Shown here in pieces: positions 7,483 to 16,073 of a stretch of DNA of 29,177 bases. The stretch is from CAZIHO01 sp964538875 (lineage in GTDB: Bacteria; Pseudomonadota; Gammaproteobacteria; Chromatiales; Chromatiaceae). The DNA lies in contig CAZIHO010000033.1 in the NCBI GenBank assembly GCA_964538875.1, positions 1 to 29,177 on the forward strand, written 5' to 3'. Position numbers and translations under genes: made by a program. The notes beneath the pieces are model-generated. The model did not search any database. It saw only the letters and a list, made by a program, of their open reading frames with translations, and was not told the origin of the DNA. How positions within the stretch are numbered: position 1 is the first letter of the stretch; the number at the start of each line of letters is the position of its first letter.

Positions 7483-8394
7483 ATGAACTGGTTCGGCGGT
7501 TTCGTCATGCGCGGCCGCCACGAGGCCATCCTGGCGGCGACCACACTAGCGCTGCTAGCGTCGGTCCTGCCCCTGTTCAACATCCTGAGTTCGGTGGTGG
7601 TGGGTCTGGTGACCCTTCGCCACGGGGCCCGGGATGGGCTGCTGGTGGGGCTGATTTCCGCCCTGGTCAGCGGCTTGGCGGCCGAATTCCTGTTGGGCGG
7701 TTCCCAGTGGGTGGTTGGCCTGCTGCTGGTGCTGTGGGCACCGGTATGGTTGCTGAGCGCGGTGTTGCACCGGACCCGGTCCCTGAGCCTGACGGTTCAG
7801 GTTGGACTGGCGCTGGGGGCCCTGGCGGTGCTGCTGTTGCACCTGGGCTCGGGTTCGCCCGAGGACCAGTGGCGGGAAGTGGCCCAGTCCATGGCCGATA
7901 CGCTGGTCCAGGCCAAGGTGCTGGAGCCGGCGCGGGTGGCGGATTTCGTCACCCAAATGGCCGCATGGATGACCGCCATGATGGCGGGAGCCCTCTATTT
8001 CCAGGTGCTCCTGACCCTGGTGTTGGCTCGGGCTTGGCAGGCGCGCTTGTACAATCCCGGTGGTTTCCGGCGGGAGTTTCTCGCCCTAGGCATGTTTCCG
8101 CCGGTCGGTTGGCTGGGTGTGCCTTTACTGGGTGCCCTGCTGGTCTGGGGAATTGAAGCCCCGGCCCTGGCGCGGGACCTGGGGGCGCTCTGGATTCCCC
8201 TCGGCCTGTTGCAGGGACTGGCAGTGGCCCACGCCTTAGTGGCCCGGTTTGAGTTGCGGCAAGGCTGGTTGGCGGCCCTGTACACCCTGCTACTGCTGGC
8301 CATGCCCCATGCGGAGCTGGTGGTAGCGGTGGTGGGCTTGGTGGACGTGTTCCTGGATTTTCGCGGTCGGCTCGGGGCTGGGCCCAAGGCCTGA
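7483..8394 (+). CDS. DUF2232-type multi-pass membrane protein of the ribosomal operon
   Basis: This 303-residue protein is almost entirely hydrophobic, with about eight predicted membrane helices and a short soluble stretch near residues 125-150. Its composition and position between rpsR and rplI match the DUF2232 (YybS-like) membrane proteins found at this place in many gammaproteobacteria. The function is unknown; the family has been compared with substrate-binding S components of ECF transporters, which is only a hint. The ATG at 7483 has GGGAGG (7470-7475) upstream; an in-frame ATG at 7507 is a weaker alternative. It is co-oriented with the ribosomal genes at short distances and is therefore probably co-transcribed. 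Confidence 0.8.
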   Translation: MNWFGGFVMRGRHEAILAATTLALLASVLPLFNILSSVVVGLVTLRHGARDGLLVGLISALVSGLAAEFLLGGSQWVVGLLLVLWAPVWLLSAVLHRTRSLSLTVQVGLALGALAVLLLHLGSGSPEDQWREVAQSMADTLVQAKVLEPARVADFVTQMAAWMTAMMAGALYFQVLLTLVLARAWQARLYNPGGFRREFLALGMFPPVGWLGVPLLGALLVWGIEAPALARDLGALWIPLGLLQGLAVAHALVARFELRQGWLAALYTLLLLAMPHAELVVAVVGLVDVFLDFRGRLGAGPKA

Positions 8395-8428
8395 ACGAGA
8401 TTTTGGATATTAGAGTGAGGCTATTGAG

Positions 8429-8875
8429 ATGGAAGTGATCCTGCTGAAGAAGGTCGAGAACCTCGGCACCCTGGGCGACAAGGTGCAGGTGCGGGGCGGT
8501 TACGGCCGCAACTATCTGATTCCGACGGGCCGTGCGGTGACCGCCACGCCCGCCAACATCAAGGCGTTTGAAGCCCGTCGCGCGGAGCTGGAAAAGGAAA
8601 TGGCGGATGCCCGCGCCGTTGCTGAGGCCCGCCGCGAGCGGCTGGAAGCCCTATCCATCACCATCGCCAGGCGCGCCGGTGACGAGGGTCGCCTGTTCGG
8701 TTCCGTGGGCTCTGCCGACATCGCCGAGGCGGTGCGGGTGCTGGGCGAGGAACTGGGCCGGGAGGACGTGCGGCTGCCCACACCCCTGCGTACCGTGGGT
8801 TCCCATGAGGTGGAAGCCCGCTTGCACACCGACGTGATGGCCAAGCTGAAGGTCGAGGTGGTGGTCGAGACCTGA
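8429..8875 (+). CDS. rplI: 50S ribosomal protein L9
   Basis: The 148-residue product starts MEVILLKKVENLGTLGD and continues RGGYGRNYLIPTGRA, the signature of the L9 N-terminal domain that binds 23S rRNA near the L1 stalk. A long charged connecting helix (about 40-75) leads to the C-terminal domain. The length equals that of typical L9 (148-149). A GTGAGG sequence at 8413-8418 is a possible ribosome-binding site. It closes the rpsF-rpsR-DUF2232-rplI set. Confidence 0.97.
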   Translation: MEVILLKKVENLGTLGDKVQVRGGYGRNYLIPTGRAVTATPANIKAFEARRAELEKEMADARAVAEARRERLEALSITIARRAGDEGRLFGSVGSADIAEAVRVLGEELGREDVRLPTPLRTVGSHEVEARLHTDVMAKLKVEVVVET

Positions 8876-8889
8876 GTCTCGCCTTTCCG

Positions 8890-8918
8890 CCCCTCGCCCG
8901 GTAGAGCCGGGGGAGGGG
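8890..8918 (+). terminator. GC-rich hairpin after rplI (terminator or processing site, no T-run)
   Basis: CCCCT(CG)CCCGG-TAGAG-CCGGG(GG)AGGGG forms a strong stem 14 bases after the rplI stop. No T-run follows, so it may be a weak terminator, an attenuator or an mRNA-stabilising hairpin that separates ribosomal-protein expression from dnaB. Confidence 0.35.
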
Positions 8919-9016
8919 CCTGGCCCTGAATTCCGGCGCCCGTGCCCAGGGTTGAGGGGCGCATCCTCTTATGCCCCGTCCAGGGGTGTCCGGCTTCCGG
9001 CACGAGACTTGGCGCA

Positions 9017-10423
9017 ATGGACGATCCAATGGATTCGCCGTTCCCGGCCGACCCGCACGGCTTCTCCATCGAACAACTGCGGATCCCGCCCCATTCCATT
9101 CAGGCGGAGCAAGCCCTGTTGGGCGGCTTGATGCTGGACAACCGTGCCTGGGACCGGGTCGCCGATCAGGTGGTGGAACAGGATTTTTATCGTAAGGAGC
9201 ACCGGCTGCTGTTTGCGGCCATCACCCGCCTGGCGGACGACCAGCAACCCTTCGACGTGGTGACCCTGGCGGAATCCCTGGAAGCCCGGGAGGAGCTGGA
9301 CCAGGTGGGGGGGCTGCCGTACCTGGGCACCATCGCTAAGGATACCCCCAGCGCCGCCAACATCCTGGCCTACGCCAAGATCGTGCGGGAAAAGTCGGTG
9401 CTGCGGCGCCTGATTTCGGTGGGCACCGAGATCGCCGACAGCGCCCTGCGCTCCGAGGGGCGCGCCTCCGCCGAATTACTGGACTCCGCCGAGCGCAACG
9501 TCTTCGAGATCGCCGACCAACTGTCCCGGGGGGGTGGTGGCTTCAAGCCCATCAAAGGGTTGCTCACCGAGGCGGTGCACCGCATCGAGACCCTGTACCA
9601 GCGGGACGAGCCCATCACCGGCTTGCCCACGGGCTTCTCGGATTTCGATCAAATGACCTCCGGGCTCCAGGAGTCGGACCTCATCATCGTGGCTGGCCGG
9701 CCGTCCATGGGCAAGACCAGCTTCGCCATGAATATCGCGGAACATGCGGCCCTGGCCACCAAGCGCCCGGTGGCGGTGTTCAGCATGGAAATGCCGGGTT
9801 CCCATCTGGCCATGCGCATGATGTCCTCCTTGGGCCGCATCGATCAGCACCGGGTCCGCACCGGCCGCCTGGAGGACGACGAATGGCCCCGGCTCACGTC
9901 CGCCGTGAGCATGTTGGCGGACACCCATCTGCACATCGACGACAGCGCCGCCATGACGCCCACCGAGGTGCGCGCCCGCGCCCGGCGCCTGAAGCGGGAT
10001 CAGGGCGACCTGGCGCTGATCGTCATCGACTACCTGCAACTCATGCAGTCCCCCAGCGAGGGGGAGAACCGGGCCACGGAAATTTCCGCCATTTCCCGGG
10101 CCCTCAAGGCCCTGGCCAAGGAACTGCATGTGCCCCTGATCGCCTTGTCCCAGCTCAATCGCAGTCTGGAAAACCGGCCCAACAAGCGGCCGGTGATGTC
10201 GGATTTGCGGGAATCCGGCGCTATTGAGCAGGACGCGGACCTGATCGTGTTCATCTACCGGGACGAGGTGTATCACGAAGATAGCCCCGACAAGGGCGTG
10301 GCCGAGATCATCATCGGCAAGCAGCGGAACGGCCCCATCGGCACCTTCCGGCTCACCTTCCAGGGCCAGTACACCCGTTTCGACAACTACACCGATGAGG
10401 TGTACGGCGGAGCGGGCTATTGA
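9017..10423 (+). CDS. dnaB: Replicative DNA helicase DnaB
   Basis: The 468-residue protein is the hexameric 5'-3' helicase of the replication fork. The N-terminal domain contains PPHSIQAEQALLGGLMLDN. The RecA-like domain has a Walker A motif GRPSMGKT (about 227-234, Lys233) and a Walker B motif LIVIDYLQLM (about 333-342), followed by the ISR.LK.LAKEL and SDLRESGAIEQDAD blocks. The length is close to E. coli DnaB (471). The ATG at 9017 was chosen because it gives the usual short N-terminal extension; a GTG at 8942 would add 25 atypical residues, and an ATG at 9029 is also possible. No strong ribosome-binding site is seen for any of them. The last 4 bases overlap alr. No intein is present. Confidence 0.96.
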   Translation: MDDPMDSPFPADPHGFSIEQLRIPPHSIQAEQALLGGLMLDNRAWDRVADQVVEQDFYRKEHRLLFAAITRLADDQQPFDVVTLAESLEAREELDQVGGLPYLGTIAKDTPSAANILAYAKIVREKSVLRRLISVGTEIADSALRSEGRASAELLDSAERNVFEIADQLSRGGGGFKPIKGLLTEAVHRIETLYQRDEPITGLPTGFSDFDQMTSGLQESDLIIVAGRPSMGKTSFAMNIAEHAALATKRPVAVFSMEMPGSHLAMRMMSSLGRIDQHRVRTGRLEDDEWPRLTSAVSMLADTHLHIDDSAAMTPTEVRARARRLKRDQGDLALIVIDYLQLMQSPSEGENRATEISAISRALKALAKELHVPLIALSQLNRSLENRPNKRPVMSDLRESGAIEQDADLIVFIYRDEVYHEDSPDKGVAEIIIGKQRNGPIGTFRLTFQGQYTRFDNYTDEVYGGAGY

Positions 10424-11535
10424 ACCGGCCCCCGGCGGGGGCGGCGGTTCCCGCGCCCCGGGCCCGCATCGACCACGACGCGCTGCGCCATAACCTGGCC
10501 CAAGTCCGGGCGCGGGCGCCGGGCAGCCGGATCTGGGCCATGCTCAAGGCCAACGCCTACGGCCACGGCCTGTTGAACGTGGCCCAATCCCTGGACGCGG
10601 ACGGCTTCGCGGTAGCCCGCATCCAGGAAGCGGCGCTGTTGCGGGAGGCGGGCGTCCAACGGCCGATCCTGCTCCTGGAAGGCGCCGCCGATGAACTACG
10701 GCTTCACCAAGCCCTGGAGCTGGACTGCCAACTGGTGGTCCATGATCCCTCGCAAGTGGCCCTGCTGGAGCGTGCCCGCCTGCCCAGGTCCCTGGCCACC
10801 TGGCTTAAGGTGGATACCGGCATGCACCGCCTGGGGCTGCCCCTCGACCAGGTCTCAGACGCCTTTCAGCGCCTGGCGGCCTGTCCCAATTGCGCCGGCC
10901 GGCCGAGCCTCATGACGCACCTGGCGCGGGCGGATGAGCTGGATCATCCCTTCACGGATCTGCAAACCCGCCGCTTGCTGGAGTTGCCGGAAGCCCCTGG
11001 AACCTGTCTCAGCATCGCCAACTCCGCCGGCCTGCTGGCTTGGCCCGCCACCCGGAGCCACTGGGTGCGGCCCGGTATCATGCTCTACGGCGTGTCGCCG
11101 TTCGCCGGCGAAACCGGACTAGATCGGGGTTTGCGCCCGGTCATGACCCTGGAGGCCAATCTGATCGCCATCCACGAATGCGCCGCCGGCGAAGCCATCG
11201 GCTACGGCGGCACCTATATCTGCCCCGAAACCCTGCGGGTGGGGGTGGCCGGCATCGGCTATGGGGACGGGTATCCCCGCCATGCGCCCAACGGTACCCC
11301 GGTGTTGGTGCGGGGCCGGCGGGTGCCCCTGGTGGGGCGGGTGTCCATGGACCTCATCACCCTGGACCTACGCGGGGTCCCGGACGCCCAGTTGGGGGAC
11401 CCGGTGACCCTATGGGGCGCTGGCTTGCCGGTGGAGGAGGTGGCCCAGGCGGCGGGCACCATCGGCTACGAACTCCTGTGCGGCGTCGCGGCGCGGGTCA
11501 ACCAGCAGCACTTCAATGGGGAGCCCCGCCCATGA
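10420..11535 (+). CDS. alr: Alanine racemase (PLP-dependent)
   Basis: The 371-residue enzyme interconverts L- and D-alanine to supply D-Ala for peptidoglycan. The PLP lysine lies in AMLKANAYGHG (Lys43). The catalytic tyrosine lies in GIGYGDGYPR (Tyr281), and VRPGIMLYGVSP is the other conserved block. The start is a TTG at 10420 that overlaps the dnaB stop by 4 bases; there is no ATG that leaves the RIDHDALRHNL opening intact. The arrangement suggests translational coupling with dnaB. The end overlaps the radA start by 4 bases (ATGA). dnaB-alr adjacency is common in gammaproteobacteria. Confidence 0.95.
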   Translation: MNRPPAGAAVPAPRARIDHDALRHNLAQVRARAPGSRIWAMLKANAYGHGLLNVAQSLDADGFAVARIQEAALLREAGVQRPILLLEGAADELRLHQALELDCQLVVHDPSQVALLERARLPRSLATWLKVDTGMHRLGLPLDQVSDAFQRLAACPNCAGRPSLMTHLARADELDHPFTDLQTRRLLELPEAPGTCLSIANSAGLLAWPATRSHWVRPGIMLYGVSPFAGETGLDRGLRPVMTLEANLIAIHECAAGEAIGYGGTYICPETLRVGVAGIGYGDGYPRHAPNGTPVLVRGRRVPLVGRVSMDLITLDLRGVPDAQLGDPVTLWGAGLPVEEVAQAAGTIGYELLCGVAARVNQQHFNGEPRP

Positions 11536-12908
11536 GCCCGTCGCCCGGCAAAGGGGGTGGCCATTATCAATGCCGGGAATGCGGCGGACGCTTTCCCAAA
11601 TGGTCCGGCCAATGCCCGGACTGTGGCGCCTGGAATTGCCTGGAGGAAGTCACCGCCCTGGCGGGCCCGGGCCGGAGCGGCCGCTTCAGCGGATTTGCCG
11701 GCCACACCCAGGGCGCCGAAATCCTCACTCTGGGCAACCTGACCCCGGAATCCCAGGTCCGCCACCCCACCGGCATCGGCGAACTGGACCGGGTGCTAGG
11801 CGGCGGCCTAGTGCTGGGCTCGGTGGTGCTGTTGGGGGGTGATCCGGGTATCGGCAAATCCACCCTGCTGCTGCAAACCCTGGCCCATCTGGCCGGCTCC
11901 CAAGCCTGCCTGTACGTCACCGGCGAGGAATCCCCCCAGCAGGTGAGCCTGCGTGCCCAGCGGCTGGGACTAGCCGGCGACCGCATCCGCCTGCTACCGG
12001 AAACCTGCGTGGAACGCATCCTGAACCTGGCGGAGCGGGACCGGCCCCAGGTGATGGTGATCGACTCCATCCAGACCCTCTACACTGAACTGCTCCAATC
12101 AGCACCAGGCTCGGTGGCCCAGGTGCGGGAAACCGCCGCCCAATTGGTGCGCTTCGCCAAGCAACGGGGCACCAGCGTATTCCTGGTGGGCCACGTCACC
12201 AAGGACGGCGCCCTGGCCGGACCCCGGGTGCTGGAGCACATGGTGGATACCGTGCTCTACTTCGAAGGGGAGCCGGGTAGCCCTTACCGGCTGGTGCGGG
12301 CCATGAAAAACCGCTTCGGCGCCGTCCACGAACTGGGCGTGTTCGCCATGACCGAACAGGGCCTGCGGGAAGTGACCAACCCGTCCGCCATATTTCTATC
12401 CCGCCACGGTGAGCCGGTGCCTGGCAGCCTCATCATGGTGACCCGGGAAGGCACCCGGCCCCTGCTGGTGGAAGTCCAGGCCCTGGTGGATGAAAGCCCC
12501 CTGGCCAACCCCCGTCGCGTCACCCTGGGGCTGGAACAAAACCGCCTGTCCATGTTGCTGGCGGTGCTGCACCGCCACGGCGGCGTCGCCATGTTCGATC
12601 AAGACGTATACGTCAACGTGGTGGGCGGGGTGCGCATCACCGAAACGGCGGCGGACCTGCCGGTGTTGCTGGCGGTGCTGTCCAGTTTCCGCTCCCGGCT
12701 AGTGCCCCCGGATCTGGTGGTGTTCGGTGAAGTGGGCCTGGCCGGTGAGATCCGCCCGGTGCCAAGCGGCCTGGAACGGCTGCGGGAAGCGGCCAAACAC
12801 GGCTTCACCCGCGCCCTGGTGCCCAAGGCCAACGCACCTAAAAAGCCTACCAAGGGCTTGGAAGTCATCGCGGTAGAGCGGATCGGGGAGGCCATCGATG
12901 CCTTGTAG
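11532..12908 (+). CDS. radA: DNA repair protein RadA (Sms)
   Basis: The 458-residue protein is the RecA-like ATPase that promotes branch migration in recombinational repair. It has a zinc finger with Cys14, Cys17, Cys28 and Cys31, a Walker A motif GGDPGIGKST (101-110, Lys108), the RadA-specific KNRFG motif (259-263) and a C-terminal Lon-protease-like domain (from about 280) containing VNVVGGVRI. The frame stays open far upstream inside alr, but the ATG at 11532 overlapping the alr stop gives the normal N-terminus directly before the zinc finger and the usual length. It is the last gene of the dnaB-alr-radA run; the exporter genes start 53 bases later. Confidence 0.96.
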   Translation: MSPSPGKGGGHYQCRECGGRFPKWSGQCPDCGAWNCLEEVTALAGPGRSGRFSGFAGHTQGAEILTLGNLTPESQVRHPTGIGELDRVLGGGLVLGSVVLLGGDPGIGKSTLLLQTLAHLAGSQACLYVTGEESPQQVSLRAQRLGLAGDRIRLLPETCVERILNLAERDRPQVMVIDSIQTLYTELLQSAPGSVAQVRETAAQLVRFAKQRGTSVFLVGHVTKDGALAGPRVLEHMVDTVLYFEGEPGSPYRLVRAMKNRFGAVHELGVFAMTEQGLREVTNPSAIFLSRHGEPVPGSLIMVTREGTRPLLVEVQALVDESPLANPRRVTLGLEQNRLSMLLAVLHRHGGVAMFDQDVYVNVVGGVRITETAADLPVLLAVLSSFRSRLVPPDLVVFGEVGLAGEIRPVPSGLERLREAAKHGFTRALVPKANAPKKPTKGLEVIAVERIGEAIDAL

Positions 12909-12950
12909 CTCGCTCGAACGGCACAGGCTGGCGTTGCTCGACTCGGGTTT

Positions 12951-12956
12951 CGGAGG
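12951..12956 (+). promoter_or_regulatory. Shine-Dalgarno CGGAGG that favours the ATG at 12962
   Basis: CGGAGG ends 5 bases before ATG 12962. The alternative GTG at 12956 overlaps this site and would therefore be unlikely to be the start. Confidence 0.65.
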
Positions 12957-12961
12957 TGCCC

Positions 12962-13939
12962 ATGCCCATTGAGCGCCCCATGCTGTTGCTTCTTGCCGCA
13001 GGTGTCCTGCTGGGTGGCTGTACGCCTGACGACCAGGCGCCGCTGGCCGGCTCCCTCGAATGGGACCGGGTCGCCATCAGGGCCGAACTCTCGGAGCCGG
13101 TGCTGAGCTGGAGCGTCGCGGAGGGCGATCGCGTCGAGGCCGGCGCGGTGCTGCTCGAACTCGATGCCCGCCGCCAGGAAGCGCGCATCGCCGAAGCCCA
13201 GGGTAACCTGATGCAGGCGCGGGCGCGGCGGGCGGAGTTGGCCCACGGCGCGACGCTCGAAACCATTGAAGCGGCACGGGCGAACCTGGCGCGCGCCCGC
13301 GTGGTGGAAGAGGATGCGGATACGGAATACCAGCGGGTCGCGGAGCTTAAACGGCGGCAGCTCGTCGCGGCCTCGACCGTGGATCAGGCGCTCGCGGCGC
13401 GTAACCAGCGCCGCGCCGAAACCCAGGGCGCGGAAGCCCAGTTGCGGGAGCTTACCCGGGGCACCCGGCCCGAGCAGATCGAGCAGGCTGCCGCCGCCGT
13501 CGAGGCTGCGAAGGCCGCCCTTGTGACCCTGGAACTCACCCGGGAGCGTCTGTTGGTGCGGGCGCCCCGGGCCGGCCGCGTCGATGCCCTGCCGTTTCAC
13601 CCGGGTAGCCAGCCGCCGGCCGGCGCCGAGCTGGTGAGTCTCTTGGTCGGCGACGCGCCCTATGCGCGGGTGTTCGTGCCCGCGCCGCGCCGGGCGGCCA
13701 TGCAGGCTGGCGACCGCTTCGAGATCCGGATCGGTGGCAGCGGCCGCCCCTTCATGGCGTCCCTGCGTAGCATTCGTGCGGAGGCAAGTTTCACGCCCTA
13801 TTACGCGCTGGTGGGTGACGATGCCAGCCGCCTGGTGTACCGCGCCGAGCTGGTGCTTGAGGGTGACGGGGCCGCCAACCTGCCAGCGGGCCTGCCCCTA
13901 ACCGCGCATCCGGTCGCGTCCACCCGGGCCGCGCCATGA
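12962..13939 (+). CDS. HlyD-family periplasmic adaptor, predicted lipoprotein
   Basis: The 325-residue product has a lipoprotein signal with the lipobox LLGGC (Cys20), so it should be lipid-anchored on the periplasmic side. A biotinyl/lipoyl-like half (EPVLSWSVAEGDRVEAGAVLLELD) is followed by a long alpha-helical coiled coil (about 70-190). The second lipoyl half comes next (RLLVRAPRAGRVDALPFHPGSQP), then a beta-barrel region. This is the membrane-fusion protein architecture seen in YbhG/YhiI-type ABC exporters. It overlaps the ATPase gene by 4 bases (ATGA), which suggests coupled translation. It would link the inner-membrane ABC-2 transporter to an outer-membrane channel encoded elsewhere, such as TolC. 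The substrate is unknown; lipophilic toxic compounds are common for the family. Confidence 0.88.
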   Translation: MPIERPMLLLLAAGVLLGGCTPDDQAPLAGSLEWDRVAIRAELSEPVLSWSVAEGDRVEAGAVLLELDARRQEARIAEAQGNLMQARARRAELAHGATLETIEAARANLARARVVEEDADTEYQRVAELKRRQLVAASTVDQALAARNQRRAETQGAEAQLRELTRGTRPEQIEQAAAAVEAAKAALVTLELTRERLLVRAPRAGRVDALPFHPGSQPPAGAELVSLLVGDAPYARVFVPAPRRAAMQAGDRFEIRIGGSGRPFMASLRSIRAEASFTPYYALVGDDASRLVYRAELVLEGDGAANLPAGLPLTAHPVASTRAAP

Positions 13940-14883
13940 ACGGGGCCGGTGCGCCGCCGGTGATCCGGGCGCGGGGTCTCACCAAGCGCTTCGGCAATCT
14001 CGTCGCCGTAAACGAACTGGACCTCAGGGTCAGCCGGGGTGAGGTGTACGGGTTCCTCGGTCCGAACGGGTCCGGCAAGTCTACGACCATCCGGATGCTC
14101 TGCGGGCTGCTGCTGCCGACCGGCGGCGACATTGAGGTGCTTGGCTATCGCATTCCCCGGGATGCCGAAGCGTTGAAGCGCCGCATCGGCTACATGACCC
14201 AAAAATTCTCCTTGTACGAGGACCTCACGGTTGGCGAGAACCTCCTGTTCCTGGCCGCCATCCATGACTTGCCGCGGGCCAGCGCACACCGGCGCATCGA
14301 CGAGTTGCTCGGGCGCTACTGGCTCAGGGAACAGCGCAACCAGCTAGCGGGGACCATGAGCGGCGGCCAGAAGCAGCGGCTCGCTCTGGCGGGCACCGTG
14401 CTGCACCAGCCGGATCTGTTGTTTCTCGACGAACCGACCAGCGCGGTGGACCCCCAGTCACGGCGAGAGTTCTGGGATTCCTTGTTCGAGCTGGCGGATC
14501 AGGGCACCACCCTGCTGGTATCGACCCACTACATGGACGAGGCGGAACGCTGTACAAGGCTCGCAATTCTAGATGCGGGCAGGATCGTCGCGGACGGCAC
14601 GCCCCACGACCTGATGGCGAATCTGCCAGGCCGGACCCTGCTGGTCGAAACGGACGACCCGCGCCGCGCACAGCGGGCCCTCACGGATTTGGACGGCGTC
14701 ATCGCCCTCGCCCAGATCGGCACCTCGCTGCGGGTGCTCGCCGCGCTAGACACCGGTCTGGAGCAGCGCGTGGCGGAGCGGCTCGGCGCCGGGGGCGTCG
14801 AAGGCCGGGTGCGCCCGGTGTCGCCGAACTTGGAAGATGTGTTTGTCGCCGCCACCCGTAAGCCGGTGAGGGTTGTGCCTTGA
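13936..14883 (+). CDS. ABC transporter ATP-binding protein (ABC-2 exporter)
   Basis: The 315-residue protein contains one nucleotide-binding domain: Walker A GPNGSGKST (42-50), Q-loop Gln89, signature SGGQKQR (142-148), Walker B LLFLDEP (161-167), D-loop SAVD and switch His in STHYMDEAE. The C-terminal extension (about 225-315) resembles that of YbhF/CcmA-type ATPases. It powers the permease encoded next. Its ATG overlaps the HlyD stop by 4 bases and its TGA overlaps the permease start. Unlike YbhF or RbbA it has a single ATPase domain, so a homodimer is expected. Confidence 0.93.
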   Translation: MNGAGAPPVIRARGLTKRFGNLVAVNELDLRVSRGEVYGFLGPNGSGKSTTIRMLCGLLLPTGGDIEVLGYRIPRDAEALKRRIGYMTQKFSLYEDLTVGENLLFLAAIHDLPRASAHRRIDELLGRYWLREQRNQLAGTMSGGQKQRLALAGTVLHQPDLLFLDEPTSAVDPQSRREFWDSLFELADQGTTLLVSTHYMDEAERCTRLAILDAGRIVADGTPHDLMANLPGRTLLVETDDPRRAQRALTDLDGVIALAQIGTSLRVLAALDTGLEQRVAERLGAGGVEGRVRPVSPNLEDVFVAATRKPVRVVP

Positions 14884-15971
14884 ACCTGCGCCGGCTCGGC
14901 TCGATCGTCGCGAAGGAGTTGCTGCAACTGCGGCGCGACCGGCTGACGTTCGCCATGATCGTCGGCATTCCGATCATGCAACTGGTGCTGTTCGGCTACG
15001 CCATCAATATGGATGTGCGGCACCTTGAAGCCGGTGTGCTTGACCAGTCGAACAGCGTGCGCTCCCGGGAACTCGTCGCTGAGATGGCGGCGACCGACAT
15101 CTTGCGCTTCAAGCATGAGGTGCGCGACAGCGCCGGCATCGACGCCCTGCTGCGCGGCGGGACCCTGAGCGCCGTGCTCCTGATCCCGCCGGACTTCGAG
15201 ACGCGCCTCGAACTGCGGGACCGGCCGCCCGTGCAGATCCTGGTGGACGGCTCCGACCAGGTGATCCAGAGCGCGGCCCGGCAGCTTGCCGGCTTTCCGG
15301 TGTACGGCTCCCTCGGTTGGACCAAGCAGGTCGCGGGCGTCGAGGTGGTGAACTTCTATAACCCCCAGCGGCGGGCGCCCCTGAACACCGTGCCGGGCCT
15401 CATCGGCGTGATTCTCACCATGACGCTGGTGATGTTCACGGCGATCGCGCTGGTCCGCGAACGGGAGCGTGGCAATCTGGAGATGTTGATCGCGACGCCG
15501 GTGTCGCCCTGGGAACTTACGATTGGCAAGGTGCTGCCGTTCGTGCTGATCGGGCTGGTGCAGGTCAGCGTCGTCCTGTTACTGGGCGCGCTGCTGTTCG
15601 GCGTGCCCGTGCGCGGCTCCCTCGCCCAGCTTTACCTGGCAGCGCTGGTATTTATCGTCGCGAGCCTCTCGCTGGGCATTTTCTTATCGACCCTGGCGCA
15701 CACCCAGTTCCAGGCGATGCAGATGTCGTTTTTCACCTTCCTGCCCCAGATCCTGCTGTCGGGCTTCATGTTCCCGTACGCGGGCATGCCGGCCGCGGCG
15801 CAGTGGATCGCGGAGGTGCTGCCGCTCACCCACTTCCTGAGACTGGCGCGCGGCATCATGCTGCGCGCGGCCGGGCTCAGCGAACTGTGGCCGTCGCTCG
15901 CGGCGCTCGGCCTATTCATCGCCCTGATGTTCACCATCGCGGTGTCCCGGGTACGCAAGCGTCTCGACTGA
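14880..15971 (+). CDS. ABC-2 type permease
   Basis: The 363-residue membrane protein has one helix near the N-terminus (about 22-42), a periplasmic domain of roughly 130 residues and five further helices in the C-terminal half. This is the YbhR/YhhJ-type ABC-2 permease layout, including the P.SP.E.. block (TPVSPWELTIGKVLPF) and FMFPYAGMP. The start is TTG at 14880, overlapping the ATPase stop by 4 bases. Only one permease gene is present, whereas ybhGFSR-type systems have two, so the transporter is probably a homodimer with the ATPase. The gene converges on the histidine kinase gene with about 100 bases between them. Confidence 0.9.
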   Translation: MNLRRLGSIVAKELLQLRRDRLTFAMIVGIPIMQLVLFGYAINMDVRHLEAGVLDQSNSVRSRELVAEMAATDILRFKHEVRDSAGIDALLRGGTLSAVLLIPPDFETRLELRDRPPVQILVDGSDQVIQSAARQLAGFPVYGSLGWTKQVAGVEVVNFYNPQRRAPLNTVPGLIGVILTMTLVMFTAIALVRERERGNLEMLIATPVSPWELTIGKVLPFVLIGLVQVSVVLLLGALLFGVPVRGSLAQLYLAALVFIVASLSLGIFLSTLAHTQFQAMQMSFFTFLPQILLSGFMFPYAGMPAAAQWIAEVLPLTHFLRLARGIMLRAAGLSELWPSLAALGLFIALMFTIAVSRVRKRLD

Positions 15972-16048
15972 CGCCGTCCTGCATGGCGCGCGCTCTCGGA
16001 CGGCCTTGCGGCGGAATTGGCTAAGCGCCGTCCTGCCGTGGTAGAGCA

Positions 16049-16062
16049 GGGGGTTTGCCCCC
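16049..16062. terminator. Hairpin between convergent genes (possible bidirectional terminator)
   Basis: GGGGG-TTTG-CCCCC lies in the 102-base space between the permease stop and the kinase stop. No T-run flanks it, so termination is only suggested by its position. Confidence 0.3.
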
Positions 16063-16073
16063 GCAGTCCGCCA

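Noticed and set aside
11040..11531. Upstream extension of the radA frame by about 160 codons through alr.
   Set aside because: The extension is an out-of-frame reading of alr, has Gly/Arg/Pro-rich composition, and the normal RadA N-terminus begins at 11532.
16030..16070. GTGGTAGAGCAGG resembles the D-arm of a tRNA.
   Set aside because: No acceptor stem, anticodon arm or T-arm can be folded around it.
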